A DNA stretch of 64,000 bases from Palleniella intestinalis (GTDB lineage Bacteria > Bacteroidota > Bacteroidia > Bacteroidales > Bacteroidaceae): positions 62,001 to 126,000 of the forward strand of contig NZ_JABKKG010000010.1 of assembly GCF_013166595.1 (NCBI RefSeq), read 5' to 3'. The first letter of the stretch is position 1. Every line of letters begins with the position of its first letter. A program made the translations under genes and the position numbers. Positions 8,773 through 17,800 of the stretch are shown one piece after another. Below the pieces are notes generated by a model. The model did no database searches and had not been told where the DNA came from. It worked only from the letters and a program-made list of their open reading frames with translations.

Positions 8773-8791
8773 ATTGTCTCTGCTGTAGAGA
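8773..8791. repeat. Right inverted repeat of invertible promoter segment
   Basis: Exact reverse complement of 8549-8567. The distance between the two centres is about 228 bp, a usual size for invertible promoters in Bacteroidales. It ends about 50 bp from the stop of the adjacent recombinase gene. Confidence 0.85.
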
Positions 8792-8810
8792 CAATCACTT
8801 TTGAGAAACA
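8787..8810. repeat. 24-bp direct repeat, copy 2 (outer side of right site)
   Basis: Same 24 bp as 8559-8582, same orientation. After inversion of the segment the two copies would face each other across the right crossover, making a palindrome of more than 50 bp there. Confidence 0.85.
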
Positions 8811-8842
8811 TATTTTTTTATTGCACAAACAGACTGTCAAGA

Positions 8843-10042
8843 TTACAAGTCATCCAATATTTTCCTGTTTGCCTTATCCACCTCCGCAGTATTTATTGAA
8901 TCCAGATAAATTTGCGTCGTCAGCTCATTCTCATGCCCTAATCCTTCACTGATCACCGCTATCTCTATCCCTTTGTTATGAGCAATGGTTGCCCAGGAAT
9001 GGCGCATAACGTAAGTAGACAATGGTATTGGCAGCTGAACCATCCTGCCTACTTTCTTCAGATTACGGTTGATTGCCATGAGCTGCCTTCTGTACTGCTC
9101 GCGTTCGGAGCCATCTTCAGTCTTGATTATCGGCAACAGATATTGCGTGTCACTGGGATATTTGGAGAAAAGCGCATCGGCTTCCGGAGGGATTTGTACC
9201 GTCAGCAGCTTTTTTGTCTTCCGGCGTCCGTAAACTATACGCCCACCCTTCACATCTTTCTTTCGCAGAAATGCCAAGTCTATGAAACTAATGCCACGCA
9301 AATAGAAGCACAGCATAAGCATGTCACGGGCATATTCCAATGCCGGGCGAGTGCCAAGAGGCAGACGCCTTATCTTCCTAATGTCACCTATACCGATAGC
9401 ACGCTTTATGGTTTTATCGACTCCGGTATACACCCTGCAGAAAACATTGTTGTCAATCGTCAGCCCTTCTTCTACGGCAACCTTATATGCAGAACGGAGA
9501 TTGCGCATATAGAAGGATGTGGTGTTCCTCCTGAGCCCGTTCTTCAGCATGTAAGCCTCATATCGTGCCATCATCTCCTTTGTGATTTTATCCACATCAA
9601 TGTCTATGCCGCCACGGAACTGCATGAAGCTTCTAAGCGAACACATCATGGTCTCGCTGCAACGGTCACGACCAACATCCCTCAATTCGGAACTTTTCCT
9701 TTGCAGAAACTCAAAGAAACTTTTCCCATTGTCACTATCCGTCCTGAAGGCATCCACAAGTTCTTCAACAGAATAATCTCTTGTCCCGAATGCCTTGGAT
9801 ATAATGTGAAAACGCTCTATTTCCCACTCACAATGCTGCATAACCGCTTTGACATGGGCATAGCGGTTGCTTGCAGAGTCCGGCAATAGTATTGTTTCCG
9901 AGTCGTCACACCATTCTCCTGAAAATATCCGATGTCCTATAGTTACCCTGCGAACCGTACGGTCATGTATTATCTGAAAGAACAACACTCCATGCTTACC
10001 GGGCTTGGAAGAAGCCCTGAATTTCAGTTTAATAGAATCCAT
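8843..10042 (-). CDS. Tyrosine recombinase, probable invertase of the T6SS promoter
   Basis: A 399-residue phage-integrase-family recombinase of the Bacteroidetes type with an N-terminal Arm-DNA-binding-like domain, a SAM-like core-binding domain (about 105-200) and a C-terminal catalytic domain. Visible catalytic residues are R249 (LRGISF), K around 275, R347-H348 (YVMRHSWAT), H370 (GLGHEN) and nucleophile Y379 (QIYLDS). The first box-II histidine position is a tyrosine, which is common in this group. The gene ends 52 bp from the right inverted repeat and has no phage, mobilisation or tRNA neighbours, so local DNA inversion is a better guess than element integration. Whether it acts on other sites elsewhere in the genome cannot be seen here. 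Confidence 0.9.
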   Translation of the reverse strand: MDSIKLKFRASSKPGKHGVLFFQIIHDRTVRRVTIGHRIFSGEWCDDSETILLPDSASNRYAHVKAVMQHCEWEIERFHIISKAFGTRDYSVEELVDAFRTDSDNGKSFFEFLQRKSSELRDVGRDRCSETMMCSLRSFMQFRGGIDIDVDKITKEMMARYEAYMLKNGLRRNTTSFYMRNLRSAYKVAVEEGLTIDNNVFCRVYTGVDKTIKRAIGIGDIRKIRRLPLGTRPALEYARDMLMLCFYLRGISFIDLAFLRKKDVKGGRIVYGRRKTKKLLTVQIPPEADALFSKYPSDTQYLLPIIKTEDGSEREQYRRQLMAINRNLKKVGRMVQLPIPLSTYVMRHSWATIAHNKGIEIAVISEGLGHENELTTQIYLDSINTAEVDKANRKILDDL

Positions 10043-10135
10043 ATCAAAAAAACGCCTTAATTTTTATCTATATAACTCTCACATATTTTTATTATAAATG
10101 AATTACTGACGGATATTGACAAAAGGTACTAAATG

Positions 10136-10143
10136 CAAAGTTA
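10136..10143 (-). promoter_or_regulatory. Probable -7 box for the recombinase gene
   Basis: CAAAGTTA on this strand reads TAACTTTG on the coding strand, a match to TAnnTTTG, about 95 nt before the recombinase start. No good TTTG is seen at the expected -33 distance, so it may be a weak promoter. Confidence 0.4.
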
Positions 10144-10256
10144 CAGTTTCTTGATAAGATAATCGCATCATCCAACAATTATCTTCACCGGAAAAGCAGG
10201 CATTCTTTTATCTGATTGTATATCAACAAATTAGCACAGAGTATTCTCCATACAAC

Positions 10257-10341
10257 CAAAGTGTTACCTTTTGTGTGGTAAAAGGTAACACTTTACCATG
10301 CGAAAGGTAAGGGGTTGCAGTACGAAAGGTTACCTTTCACA
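10257..10341. repeat. Array of GGTAACAC-type palindromic words
   Basis: Within the 535-bp gap between the recombinase and blaI lies a patch with four copies, in both directions, of a word like AAAGTGTTACC/GGTAACACTTT, separated by spacers containing GTGTGGT and ATGCGAAAGG. A related array is at 44934-45021 between two other genes. This suggests a dispersed, foldable intergenic repeat. The rest of the gap holds only the recombinase and blaI promoters. Confidence 0.6.
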
Positions 10342-10467
10342 AAACCATGCATAACGGCATGCTTTGCGATGCTTAATCCTATGACAAAACAACAGACAGG
10401 GCAGGCGGATTATGATATGACAAGACAGCACCGGAAAGATGTTAAAGGACATAGCTAACTAATTATT

Positions 10468-10542
10468 TTAGTTAAATAACTAATAGTTTTAGTTGATTTC
10501 TTCGGATAAATTTGGAGATAACGAAAATTATTAGTTACTTTG
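10468..10542 (+). promoter_or_regulatory. Promoter and operator-like palindrome of the blaI-blaR1-like pair
   Basis: A palindrome TTAGTTA-AA-TAACTAA lies at 10468-10483, amid other TTAGTT/AACTAA half sites from 10455 to 10500. It is followed by TTTG at 10511-10514, a 20-nt spacer and TTACTTTG at 10535-10542. The half site TTAGTTAC overlaps the -7 box, which suits autorepression by the BlaI-type product. BlaI binding is inferred; the classical TACA-TGTA operator is not present. Confidence 0.55.
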
Positions 10543-10577
10543 CCGGCAGAAAACAAAAACAACCACAATAAAGCATT

Positions 10578-10937
10578 ATGAAGACACTTACAGCTAAGGA
10601 AGAGGAGATCATGAACCACATCTGGGCAAACGGCGAGATGTCCATCCGTGAGTTGCAGGCTCTCTACGAGGAGCCAAAACCGCATGTCAACACGCTCTCG
10701 ACCCTTGTGCGCATACTTGAGGAGAAAGGCTTCCTGAGCCACCGCGCGGTAAGCACACGGTGCTACAAATACTTCGCCGCCGTCAGCAGGGACAAGTACC
10801 GCAACCGCTCACTGACAGGGGTCATCGACAAATTCTTCGGGAAGTCATACCTCGGAGCTGTCTCCACACTTGTCAGCGAAGAGAAAATCTCTGTTGAGGA
10901 CTTGAAGGAACTCATCAGGCAAATCGAAGGGGAATAA
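10578..10937 (+). CDS. BlaI/MecI-family transcriptional repressor
   Basis: A 119-residue winged-helix repressor. The N-terminus (LTAKEEEIMNHIWANGEMSIRELQAL), the recognition part (VNTLSTLVRILEEKGFLSH) and the YFAAVSRDKYR linker are typical of the BlaI/MecI family (Penicillinase_R), followed by a helical dimerisation tail. Such repressors are cleaved or released when a partner M56 membrane protease senses cell-wall or other envelope stress. The partner follows after 5 nt, so they are co-transcribed. A beta-lactamase is not present nearby, so the regulon is probably not simple beta-lactam resistance. Confidence 0.92.
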   Translation: MKTLTAKEEEIMNHIWANGEMSIRELQALYEEPKPHVNTLSTLVRILEEKGFLSHRAVSTRCYKYFAAVSRDKYRNRSLTGVIDKFFGKSYLGAVSTLVSEEKISVEDLKELIRQIEGE

Positions 10938-10942
10938 GGCTT

Positions 10943-12514
10943 ATGGGAGAGTTTCTTGCCTATTCAATCAAGGTTTCCATGTGCCTTGTGATGTTCTACA
11001 TCTTCTATAAACTGCTGTTGAGCCGCACCACACTGCACACTTTCAACCGCTTCGTGCTCCTTTCACTCGTGGCATTGTCACTGATTCTGCCATTCGTCCA
11101 CGTGACTGTCGGACATGAGACGCAGCCGATGGCAGTGGGGACAATCGCCATCGACCACCTGATGTTCAGCATCATGGAGCAGCAGGAGGAAGCGACTTTC
11201 AGGCTTAATGCCACGCATGTCGCCCTCATGGCATACATCATCGGTGTGGCAATCTTCACCGCAAGGATGATTGTCTCGTATATCGGAATCTACCGGATGA
11301 TGCGCAAGGCGGAGGAAACTATAACGACTCCTGACGGCATAAGGATACATATCCTCCGTGATGACACGCCGCCGTTCTCTTGGTTCGGCAACATCATCAT
11401 CAGCCGGAGCGACTATGAGTCAAACAGCCACGCCATCATCACTCACGAGACGGCGCACATCCGCCGGCTGCATTCCGCCGACATCCTGCTGTGCAATGTT
11501 CTTGCCGCAGTGCAATGGTTCAATCCTGCCGCATGGTTATTGAAGTCCGAGATGCAGGACATCCACGAATATGAGGCCGATGAGGCAGTCCTCGACAGCG
11601 GAATCAATGCCACAGCCTACCAGATGCTCCTTGTGCGCAAGGCTGTCGGCGACCAACTGTTCGCAATAGCAAACAACCTTAACAAATACTCACTCAAAAA
11701 GAGAATAACAATGATGAAGACCGAGAAGACAAATCGTTGGGAATGCGTGAAGGCATTAGTAGCGCTCCCATTGGCAGCCGTGGCTGTAGTGGCTTTCGCC
11801 AATCCTGAAATGGAGAAGATGGAGGAAAGCATTGTAGAGAATTCCGAGACACTCGTGCGTGCCGCTGACAAGCATGTCTTCAGCCAACCGGCAGAAACCG
11901 AAAAACCAACCGTTGCCGCAAAGGAGGAAACTCCTGCCGTGAAGGAGGCGCAGCCGAAGGATGATGACAAGGCGTATAACGTCGTGGAGGAGATGCCGCA
12001 GTTCCCGGGAGGCCCTGCAGCGTTGATGAAGTTCCTTGGCGAGAACATCAAATATCCTAAAGAAGCTGGCACAATATGTGTGACAGGACGCGTCCTGGTT
12101 TCGTTTATCGTTGACACTGACGGTTCCATAACAGATGTGGCTCTCATGAAATCCTTGTCTCCGGAGTTTGACAATGAGGCTATGCGTGTAGTGAAAGCCA
12201 TGCCGAAATGGATTCCGGGCAAACAGAAAGGCAAGCCGGTGCGTGTGAAATATGCCATACCTGTTGTCTTCCGAAGTAGCGCAGCGACAAAGTCCGGCAG
12301 TGCATCGCAGGCTGTTTCCGTAGGCACAAATGACACAAAAGCCCCGTTGATCATTGTCAACGGCAAGCCAATCAGCGAGACTGAGTACAAGTCCATCAAA
12401 GACATTAAGCCTGATAACATAGAGAAAATTGAGGTCCTGAAGAATGAGGAATCCACCAAGCAATATGGCGAGAAAGGCAAGAACGGCGTGATTATTATCA
12501 CATTGAAGGGATAA
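10943..12514 (+). CDS. M56 BlaR1-like membrane metallopeptidase with TonB C-terminal domain
   Basis: A 523-residue protein. The N-terminal half has membrane helices around residues 7-25, 37-53 and 92-113, then a zinc site HETAH at 168-172 with EADEAV at about 211 supplying the third ligand; another helix follows near 268-285. The C-terminal half is periplasmic: a Thr/Glu/Pro-rich linker, a TonB_C-like domain (about 345-445, with EEMPQFPGG and RVLVSFIVDTDGSI), and a final plug-like segment (IIVNGKPIS, NGVIIITLKG). This M56-TonB fusion is common in Bacteroidetes. It probably relays an envelope signal to the BlaI-type repressor encoded just upstream. No penicillin-binding sensor domain is seen. 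Confidence 0.9.
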   Translation: MGEFLAYSIKVSMCLVMFYIFYKLLLSRTTLHTFNRFVLLSLVALSLILPFVHVTVGHETQPMAVGTIAIDHLMFSIMEQQEEATFRLNATHVALMAYIIGVAIFTARMIVSYIGIYRMMRKAEETITTPDGIRIHILRDDTPPFSWFGNIIISRSDYESNSHAIITHETAHIRRLHSADILLCNVLAAVQWFNPAAWLLKSEMQDIHEYEADEAVLDSGINATAYQMLLVRKAVGDQLFAIANNLNKYSLKKRITMMKTEKTNRWECVKALVALPLAAVAVVAFANPEMEKMEESIVENSETLVRAADKHVFSQPAETEKPTVAAKEETPAVKEAQPKDDDKAYNVVEEMPQFPGGPAALMKFLGENIKYPKEAGTICVTGRVLVSFIVDTDGSITDVALMKSLSPEFDNEAMRVVKAMPKWIPGKQKGKPVRVKYAIPVVFRSSAATKSGSASQAVSVGTNDTKAPLIIVNGKPISETEYKSIKDIKPDNIEKIEVLKNEESTKQYGEKGKNGVIIITLKG

Positions 12515-12542
12515 AAAAACAAAGCTAAGTAACTGTTGAAAA

Positions 12543-12556
12543 TTAGTTTATACTAA
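12543..12556. promoter_or_regulatory. Possible second operator for the BlaI-type repressor
   Basis: The palindrome TTAGT-TTAT-ACTAA shares the TTAGT/ACTAA half sites with the palindrome upstream of blaI. It lies between the M56 gene and the META lipoprotein gene, about 125 bp ahead of the latter's -33 box. Function is inferred from the similarity only. Confidence 0.3.
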
Positions 12557-12681
12557 AAAAACAACTGCGTCTTAGTACACACATAACTTAAATATAAAGT
12601 AATTTACAATAGTTACTTACCGTCTCCACCCTTTCCGAGTGCCCTCTTAGGGGTTTTCCACGCACGATTAGGGAATTTCCG

Positions 12682-12712
12682 TTTGCCGTTCCGGAAAAAA
12701 TGAGTATCTTTG
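12682..12712 (+). promoter_or_regulatory. Consensus promoter of the META-domain lipoprotein gene
   Basis: TTTG at 12682-12685, a 19-nt spacer and TATCTTTG at 12705-12712. It lies 32 nt before the ATG at 12745, a textbook Bacteroidetes promoter. Confidence 0.8.
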
Positions 12713-12744
12713 TGCCGGATAATAAAAAGAAACACACAAAGATT

Positions 12745-13167
12745 ATGAAGACAAAGAACATCATTATGGCAGCATTCATTGCAGCAACCATGAGTGCATG
12801 CACAACGGAAAAGACAATCCTTAACACTGGCGGTGGACTCTTCGGAGAGTGGAAAATAGAGCAGGCTATGGGCAAGAGCACTGCCGGCGGCGACCGCCCT
12901 GCCACTATAAATTTCGGCAATGACGGACGCATCAACGGCAATGCCAGTGTGAACTCCTTCTTCGGAGGCTACACAAGTGACGGCAAGAACATGTCTTTCA
13001 CCCATATCGGCATGACACGGATGATGGGTCAGAGCATGGAAATCGAGGACGCTGTCACACAGGCTATCAACACCACCGCGCGCATCAGCATCAATGGCAA
13101 CAGCGCACAGGTGTATGACAAGGACGGCAATGTCATCATGAAACTGACAAGAGCTGAGAAAAAGTAA
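12745..13167 (+). CDS. META-domain lipoprotein (HslJ-like)
   Basis: A 140-residue protein read from MKTKNIIMAAF; an in-frame start at 12700 would overlap the promoter -7 box and was rejected. The signal peptide ends in a lipobox with Cys at about residue 18 (ATMSAC). The mature part has the META fold pattern: a GEWKIEQAMG start, INFGNDGRINGNASVNSFFGGY in the middle and a late V(I)MKLTR strand. META proteins such as HslJ are envelope proteins linked to stress tolerance, exact role unknown. Its closeness to the BlaI/M56 pair and the shared operator-like word suggest co-regulation. Confidence 0.82.
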   Translation: MKTKNIIMAAFIAATMSACTTEKTILNTGGGLFGEWKIEQAMGKSTAGGDRPATINFGNDGRINGNASVNSFFGGYTSDGKNMSFTHIGMTRMMGQSMEIEDAVTQAINTTARISINGNSAQVYDKDGNVIMKLTRAEKK

Positions 13168-13184
13168 GTTTTATTTATACGCAG

Positions 13185-13247
13185 AAAAAAGAGCGGCAGG
13201 CTTGCACAATCCCTAAGGACTATGGCAGACCATGTTGCTCTTTTTTT
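13185..13247 (+). terminator. Probable terminator after the META lipoprotein gene
   Basis: A ten-base stem AAAAAAGAGC at 13185-13194 pairs with GCTCTTTTTT at 13237-13246, ending in a run of seven T. The loop is long (42 nt) but itself partly foldable. Confidence 0.5.
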
Positions 13248-13271
13248 GTTAACATATCACAAAAAAGAACT

Positions 13272-13329
13272 TATTCACCGCAAATTTGCGGTGAATAGCA
13301 ATATTTTTCACCGCAAATCCGTATCTTTG
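13272..13329 (+). promoter_or_regulatory. Promoter of the fic gene with palindromic operator
   Basis: A perfect 26-bp palindrome centred on CGCAAATTTGCG spans 13272-13297. Its half site TTCACCGCAAAT recurs at 13307-13318, just before the -7 box TATCTTTG at 13322-13329. The gene begins 51 nt later. Placement over the -33 and spacer suggests repression. The Fic protein has a DNA-binding-like C-terminus, so autoregulation is plausible but unproven. Confidence 0.65.
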
Positions 13330-13380
13330 CATAAGATAAGCGGCATCTCTGCAATTTGAATTACATTAACTTTTTGGCGT

Positions 13381-14496
13381 ATGAAACCAACAAACAGACA
13401 TAAAACATACATTTGGCAGCATGAAGAATGGGCTAAATTCCGCTGGGATTCAGAAACATTGCTTGAGCCTTTGAGCCACTTGAGCCAATCGCATGGATTG
13501 CTGCTTGGACGCATGTCTATGCTTGGTTTTCATGAGAAAAGCAGTTCTGCACTGGCAGTCATGTCAGAAGAGTTGGTCAGTTCCTCAGAGATAGAGGGCG
13601 TCCAACTCAACCGCGACTCCGTAAGAAGCAGCATTGCACGCAGGCTTGGAATAGATTTCAATGGGCAGTTCATGGAAGACCATTATGTAGAAGGACTTGT
13701 TGATGTCATGCTTGATGCACTGCACAACTGCCATGAACCGTTGACTGCTGAACGATTGTTTGGCTGGCATGCTGCAATTTTTCCTTCCGGACATAGTGGA
13801 ATGTACAAGATAACTGTCGCAGACTGGCGAAAAGGAGAAGAAGCCATGCAAGTCATTTCGGGAGCTTTGGGACATGAGAAAATCCATTACGAAGCGCCAC
13901 CGTCGGCAGATGTACCTAAAGAGATGGAAACATTCCTTACATGGTGCAACACGGCGAGCATCTCACCATTCATAATGGCTGCTGTCTCTCACTTGTGGTT
14001 CGTCACTATCCACCCGTTTGATGACGGCAACGGACGTATCGGGCGCACACTAACCGACATGTTCCTTTCACGCCTTGACAAAGAAGCATGTCATTATTAT
14101 AGTATGTCTGATGCCATAAACAAGAACAAGAAATCTTATTATGAGATTCTTGAGGAAACACAAAAGGGAGGGCTTGACATCACAAAATGGCTGTTATGGT
14201 TCTTTGCTTGTCTTGAGGATGCCATAGGGCGTGCTTCCGACACTGTTGAAAACACATTGCAGAAAGCCACATATTGGGACAAGTTCCGCAATACAGAAAT
14301 CAATGAGCGGCAACGGAAGATAATCAACCGGCTGTGGGACGGTTTTGAAGGAAAACTGACATCATCCAAATGGGCAAAGATGTGCAAATGCTCGCAAGAT
14401 ACTGCATTGCGTGACATAAACGACCTCATAGGCAAAGGAATGCTGTGCAACAGTGGTGAAGGAGGGCGCAGCTCAAGCTATCTGTTAGCAAAATAA
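13381..14496 (+). CDS. Fic domain protein (DUF4172-Fic-wHTH type)
   Basis: A 371-residue protein likely to transfer AMP or a related group to a protein hydroxyl. The N-terminal domain (YIWQHEEWAKFRWD) is of the DUF4172 type. The Fic motif HPFDDGNGRIGR is complete at 211-222. An inhibitory-helix motif SxxxEG is present at 68-73 (E72), which in Fic proteins of this layout blocks ATP binding until relieved. The C-terminal 80 residues (NERQRKIINRLWDGF, SQDTALRDINDLIGKGML) look like a winged helix. It stands alone with its own palindromic operator; no antitoxin gene is beside it, consistent with intramolecular inhibition. Confidence 0.9.
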   Translation: MKPTNRHKTYIWQHEEWAKFRWDSETLLEPLSHLSQSHGLLLGRMSMLGFHEKSSSALAVMSEELVSSSEIEGVQLNRDSVRSSIARRLGIDFNGQFMEDHYVEGLVDVMLDALHNCHEPLTAERLFGWHAAIFPSGHSGMYKITVADWRKGEEAMQVISGALGHEKIHYEAPPSADVPKEMETFLTWCNTASISPFIMAAVSHLWFVTIHPFDDGNGRIGRTLTDMFLSRLDKEACHYYSMSDAINKNKKSYYEILEETQKGGLDITKWLLWFFACLEDAIGRASDTVENTLQKATYWDKFRNTEINERQRKIINRLWDGFEGKLTSSKWAKMCKCSQDTALRDINDLIGKGMLCNSGEGGRSSSYLLAK

Positions 14497-14524
14497 TGGG
14501 AAATGCTGTGAGTTTTCTTAAGTC

Positions 14525-14609
14525 AGTCCACAAAAAGAACAGCGCAGATAATGCGAAAGACAAATCCATACATAACGATTGGAAATAATGTCGTTTGATT
14601 TTGTGGACT
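14525..14609. repeat. 11-bp inverted repeat downstream of fic
   Basis: AGTCCACAAAA at 14525-14535 and its exact complement at 14599-14609 enclose 63 nt. It may be a long hairpin ending the fic transcript. The rest of the 357-bp gap between fic and the lyase gene holds only the lyase promoter. Confidence 0.35.
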
Positions 14610-14746
14610 AACTTATTTTCATTATTATATGTCCGGCAGGCACATGCAGCATTTGGCTATGCTGTTTATTCCCCAAAAAGCTGTGCTTTTATACAAAATT
14701 ACATCTTATGCGCACAGATTTACATATATCTTCCGCTTGTTTTTGC

Positions 14747-14754
14747 TAATTTTG
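14747..14754 (+). promoter_or_regulatory. -7 box of the rhamnogalacturonan lyase gene
   Basis: TAATTTTG matches the Bacteroidetes -7 consensus, about 100 nt before the lyase start. A clear -33 TTTG is lacking, so activation by a regulator elsewhere is possible. Confidence 0.5.
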
Positions 14755-14853
14755 CAGAATAATAACATATTAACCCTGCACTCTCTTCCATACAAGGAAG
14801 AGATGCATTGACTATGTAAAAAGAAAAACTTATAGCTAAACCAAGAAAAGAAT

Positions 14854-17800
14854 ATGAAAAAGATTTTGTTGTCGGCTGCCTTTGTTGCTTTCTGCATCAT
14901 GGGAGCCAACGCCCAACGAATGACCGACAAGTTGAATCGGGGACTGGTTGCGGTAAAGACTGACAAGGGGGTGTTCTGCAGTTGGAGAATCACAGCCGAG
15001 GAGTACTACGATGTTAAATACAACATCTATCGTGACGGCACAAAACTGAATGCACAGCCATTGGAGACATCCAACTTCATGGATGCCAACGGCTCTGCCG
15101 GCAGTACATACACCGTAGAGGCTGTTGTGAAGGGAGTGGCACAGGCCAAAAGTCCTGCCGCAAAGGTGTGGGAGAAAAACTATAAGACGATAGTCCCGAA
15201 GCACGACCCATCACTTACCAGCACTTATGTGCCTAACGATGCTTGTTGCGCTGATGTGGATGGCGACGGAGAGTTGGAGATTCTCATGAAATATGACAAC
15301 CAGAGCGAGATTAGTGCCAGCTATCCACGTGACGGCTACAATGGCGAGTACTCGCTGTTTGAGTGCCTGAAGCAGGACGGCACTGTGCTGTGGTGGGTGA
15401 ACTGCGGTCCGAACATGGGAGACTTCCAGAACAATGAGCAGAACATCGTGGCTTTCGACTGGGACAAGGACGGTAAGGCGGAAGCTGTGTTCCGTGCTGC
15501 TGACGGCACGACGATTCACATGGCTGACGGTACGACACATGTTATCGGTGATGCTTCCAAGAACTACCGTGCGGCAACAGGCGGCGGTGCCAACTGGTTC
15601 ATGCATGACGGAGCGGAATATCTTGTCTATGTGAACGGACAGACAGGAAAGCCTTATCAGGTGAAGGACTATCCGCTGAAGAGACTTGAGGAAGGCGAGA
15701 CTGACCTTGACAAAGCTTGGGGTGACGGCTACGGACACCGTTCGACAAAGCATTTCTTCGGTGCACCGTTCCTTGACGGCCGTAACGCAAGCATCTTCCT
15801 TGCACGTGGTATCTACACACGCCATAAGATGATAGCACTTGATGTCAACCCTGCCACTCATGAACTTGTGGAGCGTTGGCGCTGGAACTGCAACACTCCG
15901 GGGTCTCCATGGTATGGACAGGGCTATCATAACTTCGGCATTGCAGACGTCGACCTGGACGGAAGGGATGAGATTGTCTTTGGCTCTATGGTCATAGACG
16001 ACAATGGTCATGGTCTTTCCACAACAGGACTTGGACACGGCGATTCACAGCACTGCAGTGACTTTGACCCTTACACCCATGGCTTGGAAATATTCGCCTG
16101 CAACGAGGACAATCCTAACAACAATTTCCGCGATGCGACAACATCAAAGATTTACTACCGCACTACGGGTGGAAACGATGACGGACGCGCCAATATGGGT
16201 AATTTCCTTAACGATTATCCGGGAGCACAGGGCGTGACAAGCCATGATGGGAATCTGATAAGCTCTGTCACACACACTGGAATTGCCGGTGACGACAAGG
16301 CATCGGTTCGCATCACACAGAACTTCCGCATATATTGGGACGGCGACCTTTGTGAGGAGTCATTCGACTATAACAACGGAAAGAACACTCAGGGTGCTAT
16401 CTTCAAAGCACGCGAAGGAAGAATAGCGTTGCTTGAGGGCAGCAAGACAAACAACGATACCAAGGGTACGCCTTGCTACCAGGGTGATGTTTTGGGCGAC
16501 TGGCGTGAGGAGGTCATCATGCGCGACGGTGACAACAACATCCGTATCTACACCACAGACATAGAGACTCCATGGCGCAACTACTCTCTGTGGCATGACC
16601 ATCAGTATCGTAACGCCATGGTATGGCAGATGTGCGGATACAACCAGACACCGCACCCAAGCTATTTCCTTGGTGAATTGGAGGGCATAACAAAAGCTCC
16701 GGCACCATTGACAATGACAGGACGCACAGAGATTGGCAACGGTGCGACCATTGGCAGCAATGCTAACGACAAGCACATGATTATGTGCGAGACAGGCAAC
16801 ATGACTGTCAATGTAGCGGATGGTGCCACGCCTTACATCCTGACTGTCAATGCTCCGACATGGGTGCAGGGACACGACAACAACAATAATATCACCACTG
16901 AGGTGTTCACACATACCATAACAGGCGGTGCATTTGCCGGTGAGATGCGCCTCATAAAGCAGGGTGACGGCATCCTTACATTGCCAAATGTCACAGAGAC
17001 TTACAGCGGTGAGACAGACATTTGGGCAGGCACACTGAATTTTGACGGCACATTGCAGAACAGTCCGTTGTGGCTGAACCGCTTTGCTGTGCTGAACACC
17101 AACGGCGGACGCTTTATGAAAGGCATAAAGATGGATTATGCCGCAGAGGTGAACATCGGCACTAATGACAAAGCCAGCTCTATGGAGACAACAACCTTGA
17201 CTATGGGCTTCGGCTCACGGCTGAAGGTTGACATCTTCGGCGAGGGACTGCAAGCCGACATGATAAAGGCGGAAGCACTGACCATTGAGAAGAAAGACTG
17301 GACTAATGGTCCACAGTACCTTGCCCCGGTCATTGAACTTACAGACCACAACATGCAGAGCGGAAGGTATCTCATTGCCGAAGTGGCAAAGATAGAAGGA
17401 AACCTTGACGACCTGATTGTTGAGGGTATGGATGGCTACAAGAAAGTTTTTGCCTACGAGAATGGCAAACTCTATCTTGACATCACTGTCTATGAAGCAG
17501 GCAACGCGACTTGGACCGGCAGCGAAGACGGCAACTGGGACATCGACGGTACGCAGAACTTCGTGGATGGCACATCCGGTGAGAAGAGAACATTCGTGCC
17601 TGGTGATGATGTGACTTTCGATGACAATGCCACAAATACCACTGTTAATATTGCAGCAACTGTTGCACCGGGCAATGTTGTTTTCAACAATGAGAACAAG
17701 AACTACACTATCAACGGCGAAAGCATCCTGAGCAAGGGCACTCTGACAAAGAACGGTGCAGGCAGTGTGACGCTCAATAACATCAACACATTCGACAATG

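Noticed and set aside
8978..9889. Long open frame on the plus strand (303 residues)
   Set aside because: It is antisense to the recombinase catalytic domain and has no motif; the recombinase reading is certain.
8843..10042. Recombinase as mark of an integrated element
   Set aside because: No att-like duplication at a tRNA, no mobilisation, replication or phage genes on either side; the adjacent inverted repeats explain it better.
11617..12522. Long open frame on the minus strand opposite the M56 gene
   Set aside because: Shadow of a well-supported gene; low-complexity composition and no family.
15211..16038. Minus-strand open frame inside the lyase gene
   Set aside because: Antisense shadow of the beta-propeller repeats; no promoter or start context.
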